NCBI GenBank assembly: GCA_026014905.1
Contig: JAOZHK010000139.1
Location: 1-6,757 of the forward strand
Origin: Candidatus Bathyarchaeota archaeon
GTDB taxonomy: Archaea > Thermoproteota > Bathyarchaeia > RBG-16-48-13 > GCA-020355125
DNA: 6,757 bases
Direction: 5' to 3'
Shown piece after piece: positions 1 to 4,785 of this stretch; position 1 is the stretch's first letter, and each line of letters starts with the position of its first letter. The notes under the pieces were generated by a model. The model did not search any database. It was not told the DNA's origin and was given only the letters and a program-made list of their open reading frames with translations. The position numbers and the translations under genes are program-made.

Positions 1-2638
1 ATGTGTCAAGTTTCGAAATTCCTAAAATTTCTTGAAATTCTAATCCAAGTGTGTCGAATACTTGGTCAAATGTAGACTCCAAGTATTCAATATATTTCTT
101 AGTATCGATATCGCCGATGGTGGCGAGTTGAATCGGTTTCACTCCCAGCTCATTCGAGGTTTTTATAAAAAAGATGATATCGCCAGCCTTAATTTCATAT
201 CCCGCTTTCTCAAGCAATATTGCAGCCTTGACGTGTTGAGGCGTGGTTTTAATATATCGTTGTAAGGGTTTGCTTAACATCACTTTCAAAGCCAAATCAT
301 TTAATGGATATTGTTTCTTTTTCAGATTTTGATAGCAGGTTTTCACGATCTCTTTAACGTCAACTTTTGCTTTTTCAAAATCTTTTGGAGATTGTACTTG
401 ACTTAATACCTCCACCATATCCATAAATGCTTTCTGTAAGAATGCTGGTATGTGTCGTTTTTTTCCGGTAAGTCCTTTTATATCGACTTTTCCGTCTGTG
501 TGTACTCCGAAATAATTCTTTTTTAAGTGTGAAAAAGCAGCATAACGATATATCTTATCGATTTCTAACTCCATCCCCAGCTGGCTTTCTGACCATTGCA
601 CCAGTTCACTGATTTGCTGAGTGGTTGGGGCTTTTAAGAATACGCTATCCGTATCGCCATATAGTACTTCAATTCCAATGGCCTCTGCTTTTTTTACGGT
701 CTCTGTGATTGCATATCGACCAATGGCAGTGACTGCCTCAGCAAGGGGGGGACAATACAAATTGAAACTCGCAGCTCCCATAACTCCATATGATGCATTA
801 AGGAGGACTTTAAGGGTTAATTGAATTACATTGTAAAGATTACGGAGCGAAGCATCAAGATTTTGTTTCTTTGCTAATTGTTTATATAATTTAACTCGAA
901 CATCGCGTAGGGATCCAATAATGAGGCTTGCAAGCCCTTTACGTTCTTTGCATATCCAATGTGGGAGTGTAGGGATAGTATTGCTGCGACATGTATCGTG
1001 CGAACAGAGAACTGTTTCATAAGATAAATTATAGACTTTGATGACGCTGGGATATAATGATGCAAAATCAAGGACAGCTACATTGAAGTGGACGCCTGGT
1101 TTGGGATCAACTACAATACCTCCTTTGAATTTCTTACCCTTTATTGTCGCTGCGGAGGTGGCCTCGCCTTTAGCCTCCAGAATATTCTGCGAATTTGGAA
1201 TAAGATAATTCAGCCGTCGGTGTTCCTTATACATCAGGTTCCGTATCCATGAAGAAACGCCTTGCCGAGTTAAATCTTCCATCGTCATGGATGTTATTCT
1301 CATCATGATTTGAATTAGTTTCATTACTAATTCGTCATCGAAAGCGGTTAATCGTAACGTAACTTCTGCATCCTGCAGACAATACGCAATGAGTTCAGAG
1401 TATGAAAGGTCAGAGATGGGTGTCTCAAGCTTGATTTTACCTTCGCCTAATAGCGCATTGCTCACACTATCTAAAGTTAGTGCGGAGTATTTTTGACTGA
1501 ACGCATAGATTTGGATGGAACGATTAAAGAAAAATCGATACAGATCAACGTGAATTCCGTGAGATAGACGCGTTGATCGTTCTTGAAGAATGATGGGAAT
1601 GTTTTGGCGTGGAATACCCAGTCTTATTGCCCTGTTATAGATATACCGTAGATCGAAATCATCGCCATTAAAGGTCAAGATGACCGGATATTCGTCAAGT
1701 ATTTGTAGTATTGCGTGAATCAGTTCTTCTTCTCTTTGGAAATACGTTACCTGAACCTTTTCTGAACCCGCTGCTGTGCTTTGCTCTTCTTCTTTCCGAA
1801 GCAGTACGTAAACGCGCCTGATACCATCTGAGTCGACAATTGATGCAGCAATAATTCGATCACGGGCTTCATTTGGATCAGGGAAACGTGTAGAAACTGC
1901 CGAATACACTTCGATGTCTACTGCAGCTCTTCGTATACTGGGGAGAGGGCATTGAAACAACTGAATCCAGCGATCGATATAACCCCTAAACTCAACAGCC
2001 TCTTCATCGAATATCTCATGAACATTAATCTGATCGGTATGATCTATACATTCACGTAACATGAGTTGATTATCACGCAAGTGATAAGGCATGCCCATTT
2101 GAAGTTCCCGATCATAAATGAAACAGTTGTAATAGCGAATTCGAGCCTCCCAGGCTTCAGATAACCTCTCACGAATACTATTGACTGATCCTCCTATACT
2201 CCGAGGGTCTTTCGCCACGATTTTCGTCATCGTTCTCATAGTATCGGCAAGTGCATCGAATTTCTGAACTGATTCAAAATGATCGAAGCCAGGATGATCC
2301 GTAATCTCGCGAACGGATTCAAGTTGGGAGACAGGCAATGTGGATAAACAATAAGGTAAATGGTTCGTGGTATCGTACCAGAAACTTATCTGTCGTGAGT
2401 CCGGTTGATAGAATTTTACACCTGCTTTTCGTAGATCTCCGTTATAAAACACAGAAAGTGCATAGCCATATGGGGCGTGTAGTGTCGGTTCCTCGGCTCG
2501 CTCGAGGTTAGCCGATGTGCTTTGCTTTACGCGCGCGCGCGTAGATCGTTGCAACGAGTTAGGTGTTTGCGAGGGAGGCTCTGTGGCGCGACGTTCATAA
2601 TTCGGAATAAAATCTTCTAAGGTCCGAGCTTTCAACAT
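1..2638 (-). CDS. polB1: Family B DNA polymerase, archaeal PolB1 type (3' end cut by window edge)
   Basis: Replicative DNA polymerase with 3'-5' proofreading exonuclease. 879 codons are open with no stop before the left edge. The motifs, in order, are Exo I (D241-I-E243), Exo II (NGDDFD, 324-329), Exo III (Y419 to D423), motif A (DFASLYPS, 524-531), motif B (K610 to YG at 617-618), motif C (YGDTDS, 660-665) and a thumb KKNYFG motif (706-711). All catalytic acidic residues of both active sites are present, so it should polymerise and proofread. From memory, the sequence follows Sulfolobus Dpo1 over its whole length. That protein has about 882 residues, so only a few to about 15 residues should be missing here. 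The ATG at 2638 is preceded two codons upstream by an in-frame TGA (2644-2642), which fixes the start. There is no Shine-Dalgarno sequence, so a leaderless or near-leaderless mRNA is likely. Residues 15-50 are a low-complexity Ser/Thr/Arg/Glu linker, as in Dpo1. No PolB1-binding-protein gene is visible nearby. Confidence 0.96.
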   Translation of the reverse strand, partial: MLKARTLEDFIPNYERRATEPPSQTPNSLQRSTRARVKQSTSANLERAEEPTLHAPYGYALSVFYNGDLRKAGVKFYQPDSRQISFWYDTTNHLPYCLSTLPVSQLESVREITDHPGFDHFESVQKFDALADTMRTMTKIVAKDPRSIGGSVNSIRERLSEAWEARIRYYNCFIYDRELQMGMPYHLRDNQLMLRECIDHTDQINVHEIFDEEAVEFRGYIDRWIQLFQCPLPSIRRAAVDIEVYSAVSTRFPDPNEARDRIIAASIVDSDGIRRVYVLLRKEEEQSTAAGSEKVQVTYFQREEELIHAILQILDEYPVILTFNGDDFDLRYIYNRAIRLGIPRQNIPIILQERSTRLSHGIHVDLYRFFFNRSIQIYAFSQKYSALTLDSVSNALLGEGKIKLETPISDLSYSELIAYCLQDAEVTLRLTAFDDELVMKLIQIMMRITSMTMEDLTRQGVSSWIRNLMYKEHRRLNYLIPNSQNILEAKGEATSAATIKGKKFKGGIVVDPKPGVHFNVAVLDFASLYPSVIKVYNLSYETVLCSHDTCRSNTIPTLPHWICKERKGLASLIIGSLRDVRVKLYKQLAKKQNLDASLRNLYNVIQLTLKVLLNASYGVMGAASFNLYCPPLAEAVTAIGRYAITETVKKAEAIGIEVLYGDTDSVFLKAPTTQQISELVQWSESQLGMELEIDKIYRYAAFSHLKKNYFGVHTDGKVDIKGLTGKKRHIPAFLQKAFMDMVEVLSQVQSPKDFEKAKVDVKEIVKTCYQNLKKKQYPLNDLALKVMLSKPLQRYIKTTPQHVKAAILLEKAGYEIKAGDIIFFIKTSNELGVKPIQLATIGDIDTKKYIEYLESTFDQVFDTLGLEFQEILGISKLDT
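2528..2543. repeat. (CG)n palindrome inside the polB1 N-terminal linker
   Basis: TACGCGCGCGCGCGTA is a perfect 16-base palindrome of strictly alternating pyrimidine and purine. It lies in the polB1 codons for residues about 32-37 (T-R-A-R-V), within the poorly conserved linker after the N-terminus. Such runs favour Z-DNA or a cruciform and are prone to slippage. It stands out in an otherwise AT-leaning window. It may simply reflect CGC/GCG codon choice for Arg-Ala-Arg. Confidence 0.7.
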
Positions 2639-2666
2639 GAATCATTATTACAGATAAAAAAAAGTG

Positions 2667-2673
2667 ATAAAAA
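2667..2673 (-). promoter_or_regulatory. Candidate TATA box of polB1
   Basis: On the minus strand this reads TTTTTAT within GCTTTTTATC. Its centre is 32 bases upstream of the polB1 ATG (2638). Archaeal TATA boxes sit about 25 bases before the transcription start, so the predicted leader is roughly 5-10 bases. That fits the lack of a Shine-Dalgarno sequence. The neighbouring A/T tract at 2653-2660 gives an alternative placement that would lie too close to the ATG. Called by position and composition only. Confidence 0.45.
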
Positions 2674-2695
2674 GCTATCCTTAAGTACGATTTCC

Positions 2696-2702
2696 AAAAT
2701 AT
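2696..2702 (+). promoter_or_regulatory. Candidate TATA-like element for the plus-strand genes
   Basis: AAAATAT lies about 40 bases upstream of the ATG at 2739. A start about 25 bases downstream would fall near 2725, just before the GAAGGA ribosome-binding site. This is the best-placed AT-rich element for the membrane-protein gene. It is a weak match, and the ATAAAAA run at 2667-2673 could also act on this strand. Confidence 0.28.
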
Positions 2703-2726
2703 CGATACCTATCAACTATCCATTGT

Positions 2727-2732
2727 GAAGGA
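2727..2732 (+). promoter_or_regulatory. Ribosome-binding site of the four-helix membrane protein
   Basis: GAAGGA ends six bases before the ATG at 2739. It is a partial match to the anti-Shine-Dalgarno sequence. It supports that start, and is the only reasonable ribosome-binding site seen before any gene start in the window. Confidence 0.45.
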
Positions 2733-2738
2733 AACACC

Positions 2739-3101
2739 ATGAAAATAGATATGCGACTGCTAATTCTTGGTCTCTACATTGTAACGGCAGGTCTAGACTT
2801 ACTAGTCTTTCTTCTGGACCCACGTGCATTTCATCTCGTATTATTAGGTGGCATTTCTGGAATTTGTGCAATTAGTATTGCATACCGTAAACCGTGGCGT
2901 TTCTGGCTCCTGAATGCTAGTGCGCCTTTTCATTTTCTGGTCGGTGGCGTAACTCTCTTCTCGGCTTTGCAATTCTATGGCTTGGCTTTGGATCCGCTGA
3001 CTCTACTAGTCTATCTCGGGCTTGGAGGATACTCGCTCCTCTTCCTATACCTAAACTTTTTTCTCTTGACGAATCGAAAAAACATAAATCTAAGCCTCTA
3101 A
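2739..3101 (+). CDS. Hypothetical integral membrane protein with four predicted helices
   Basis: I do not recognise this 120-residue protein as a named family. It is strongly hydrophobic, with four predicted membrane helices at about residues 6-26, 30-49, 57-81 and 86-110. The positive charges (K2/R6, the R50-K51-P-W-R54 loop and the R113-K114 tail) fit both termini being in the cytoplasm under the positive-inside rule. No metal-binding, catalytic or transport motif is evident, and there is no cleavable signal peptide distinct from helix 1. The ATG at 2739 is supported by GAAGGA six bases upstream, and the gene ends in TAA. It is divergent from polB1 and lies 49 bases before the enolase ATG on the same strand, so it could share a transcript with enolase. 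Its length, good start context and coherent topology argue for a real gene. Function is unknown. Confidence 0.8.
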   Translation: MKIDMRLLILGLYIVTAGLDLLVFLLDPRAFHLVLLGGISGICAISIAYRKPWRFWLLNASAPFHFLVGGVTLFSALQFYGLALDPLTLLVYLGLGGYSLLFLYLNFFLLTNRKNINLSL

Positions 3102-3150
3102 GAGTAAAAAGCTAATCTCTTCACACTAAGCCACAAACAAGTTGCTTAAA

Positions 3151-4452
3151 ATGAATGCTAAAGATCGTAAAAACGCTATCTCAGCTATCTCCGCGCGTGA
3201 GATTCTCGATTCCCGAGGTCTTCCAACAGTCGAAGTTGATGTCTGGACAGAAGGTGGACACGGGATTGCGAGCGTTCCCGCTGGAGCGTCCACTGGAATC
3301 CATGAAGCCCTTGAATTACGTGATGGAGATCTCACACGATACCAAGGAAAGGGTGTACTTACTGCCATTCATAATATCAATCAATCCATAGCGCCCCAAC
3401 TTAACGGGAAACCAGTTACTGATCAACGTTCCATTGATGAATTCCTCTGTAAGCTTGATGGAACTGAAAATAAGAACAAACTTGGAGCCAACGCTATTCT
3501 AGGAGTCTCCCTAGCTGTTGCGAAAGCCGCTGCGAATACTGTTAATCAACCCTTGTACCAATATCTGGGTGGTGAGCATGCTCAAATTCTCCCTGTTCCT
3601 ATGATGAATGTAATTAATGGGGGTCTACATGCTGGCAACCAATTAAACATCCAAGAATTCATGATCTTGCCTATTCTAGATATTACCTTCTCTGAGGCAT
3701 TACGCGTAGGTGTAGCTGTTTATCACGAAATACGAACAATCTTACACAAGCGCTATGGTCCCCAAGCTGTCAATATTGGAGATGAGGGAGGGTACGCACC
3801 ACCACTAACGAAGACACATGAAGCGATAGATATTCTTCTCCTCGCCATTCACCAGGCCGGATATGCACCTGGTCGCGATGTTTTTATTGGCCTTGATGCA
3901 GCAGCGAGTAGCTTCTACAACCCCAAAAACGCTGTATATTCACTCGACCAGCAATTCTATGATGCATCTTCACTTCTTGATTATTATCTAGATTTAGTGA
4001 AAACTTATCCGATTTTCTCCCTTGAAGATCCTTTTCAAGAAGAAGACTATCAGAGTCATGCCGCCCTTACTCATCGAATTGGTGGAAAAGTGCAGCTGGT
4101 TGGCGACGATTTATTCGTAACAAATATCTCACGACTCAAAACAGGAATTGACCATCAGGCATGTAATGCCTTATTACTTAAAGTGAACCAGATTGGAAGC
4201 CTAACCGAAGCCCTTGATGCTGCTCACTATGCACAAACCCAAAATTACAATGTCATAGTCAGTCATCGATCTGGTGAAACGATCGATGACTACATTGCAG
4301 ATATCGCAGTGGCTTTAAATTGTGGCCAAATCAAAACAGGCGCACCAGCGAGAGGAGAACGTGTTGCTAAGTACAATCGCCTTTTAAAAATTGAAGCACA
4401 ACTCGGCGATCAGGCAAAATATGCGGGAAAATCCATCTTACAGCATAAATAA
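3151..4452 (+). CDS. eno: Enolase (phosphopyruvate hydratase)
   Basis: Cytosolic enzyme that interconverts 2-phosphoglycerate and phosphoenolpyruvate in glycolysis and gluconeogenesis, using Mg2+. It has 433 residues from the ATG at 3151, a normal length. All the key residues are seen: the GASTG loop with S47, H160, E169, E212 in GDEGG, Mg ligands D249, E292 and D319, catalytic base K344, the H372-R373-S374 phosphate site, and K395 in GQIKTGAP. The enolase signature LLLKVNQIGSLTEA is intact. Two positions vary from the common pattern: PAGAST instead of PSGAST, and DAAASSFY instead of DxAASEFY. Neither is a catalytic residue. A TTG at 3142 could add three residues; I prefer the ATG because the sequence before the conserved AREILDSRG is already ample. 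An in-frame TAA at 3127 blocks any longer form. There is no clear Shine-Dalgarno sequence. The next gene begins eight bases after the stop. Confidence 0.97.
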   Translation: MNAKDRKNAISAISAREILDSRGLPTVEVDVWTEGGHGIASVPAGASTGIHEALELRDGDLTRYQGKGVLTAIHNINQSIAPQLNGKPVTDQRSIDEFLCKLDGTENKNKLGANAILGVSLAVAKAAANTVNQPLYQYLGGEHAQILPVPMMNVINGGLHAGNQLNIQEFMILPILDITFSEALRVGVAVYHEIRTILHKRYGPQAVNIGDEGGYAPPLTKTHEAIDILLLAIHQAGYAPGRDVFIGLDAAASSFYNPKNAVYSLDQQFYDASSLLDYYLDLVKTYPIFSLEDPFQEEDYQSHAALTHRIGGKVQLVGDDLFVTNISRLKTGIDHQACNALLLKVNQIGSLTEALDAAHYAQTQNYNVIVSHRSGETIDDYIADIAVALNCGQIKTGAPARGERVAKYNRLLKIEAQLGDQAKYAGKSILQHK

Positions 4453-4460
4453 CGCGTTAT

Positions 4461-4748
4461 ATGGTAGAAGAGGAAGTTTTAAATCCAAAGATAGCTCTTT
4501 GTAACATGTCAATGTCTCCCACTATCATCGGGTTCGTTATCCTCATTGGAATAATTGTCGCCATCATTTTATCTATCCGAATCAAACCTAACCAATCATT
4601 ATCCTGCCCACACTGCCAAATTGAATTTAGCTCCGATCTTTTTCTTTTTCAAGAGAATGCCCTCGTTCAATGCCCATTTTGTCATAAATGGATGGCTGCT
4701 TCAAAAATCCAAGAAAAATATCACGCCAAGAAAATCTTTTCTTGGTAA
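4461..4748 (+). CDS. Small membrane-anchored zinc-ribbon protein, unknown function
   Basis: I do not recognise the family. The 95-residue product has an acidic N-terminus, one strong hydrophobic helix at about 20-39, a basic R40-I-K42 stop-transfer flank, then a four-cysteine zinc ribbon: C49-P-H-C52 and C71-P-F-C74, 18 residues apart. The C-terminal tail is Lys-rich and ends IFSW. The charge pattern predicts N-terminus out and zinc ribbon in the cytoplasm. The gene starts eight bases after the enolase stop, so co-transcription is likely, though this does not prove a shared role. No Shine-Dalgarno sequence precedes the ATG at 4461. In-frame ATGs at 4506 and 4512 would give MSMSPT or MSPT directly before the helix and are credible alternative starts. 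The last codons overlap a perfect palindrome. Zinc ribbons of this kind bind nucleic acid or protein; which applies here cannot be seen. Confidence 0.75.
   Translation: MVEEEVLNPKIALCNMSMSPTIIGFVILIGIIVAIILSIRIKPNQSLSCPHCQIEFSSDLFLFQENALVQCPFCHKWMAASKIQEKYHAKKIFSW
4701..4719 (-). terminator. Candidate T-rich terminator for the Lhr transcript
   Basis: Read on the minus strand, two T5 tracts (ATTTTTC, then GATTTTTG) lie 67-85 bases past the lhr stop at 4786. A shorter T4 lies within the palindrome just before them. Archaeal RNA polymerase terminates at such T-runs without needing a hairpin. The site lies antisense inside the zinc-ribbon gene, so the two transcripts would overlap. Composition-based call only. 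Confidence 0.35.
4726..4745. repeat. Perfect inverted repeat at the convergent gene junction, with an extra direct copy
   Basis: CCAAGAAAA and its reverse complement TTTTCTTGG flank a two-base TC centre, giving nine-base arms with no mismatch. A further direct copy of CCAAGAAAA lies at 4709-4717. The palindrome ends immediately before the zinc-ribbon gene's TAA at 4746-4748, 40 bases before the lhr stop. It could be a transcript-end hairpin serving both strands, a protein-binding site, or chance in an A-rich Lys/Phe coding stretch. Confidence 0.6.
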
Positions 4749-4785
4749 CGCCAGATCGATTCAACGTCGGTAAGCAATCTGAATT

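Noticed and set aside
62..265. Short plus-strand open frame
   Set aside because: It lies antisense within the continuous PolB1 coding sequence, which has strong motifs on the other strand. It shows no motif of its own.
621..824. Plus-strand open frame opposite PolB1 motifs B and C
   Set aside because: It is a shadow of the polymerase palm region, whose YGDTDS and NASYG motifs lie on the minus strand here.
874..1071. Minus-strand open frame in another frame of polB1
   Set aside because: It overlaps the motif A region of PolB1 in a different frame and has no ribosome-binding site or recognisable domain.
3126..3391. Open frames overlapping the enolase 5' end on both strands
   Set aside because: They lie wholly over the conserved enolase N-terminal domain and look like frame shadows.
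4555..4773. Plus-strand frame overlapping the zinc-ribbon gene
   Set aside because: It lacks the helix plus CxxC design and reads as low-complexity Phe/Asn/Lys sequence. The frame starting at 4461 is the better gene.
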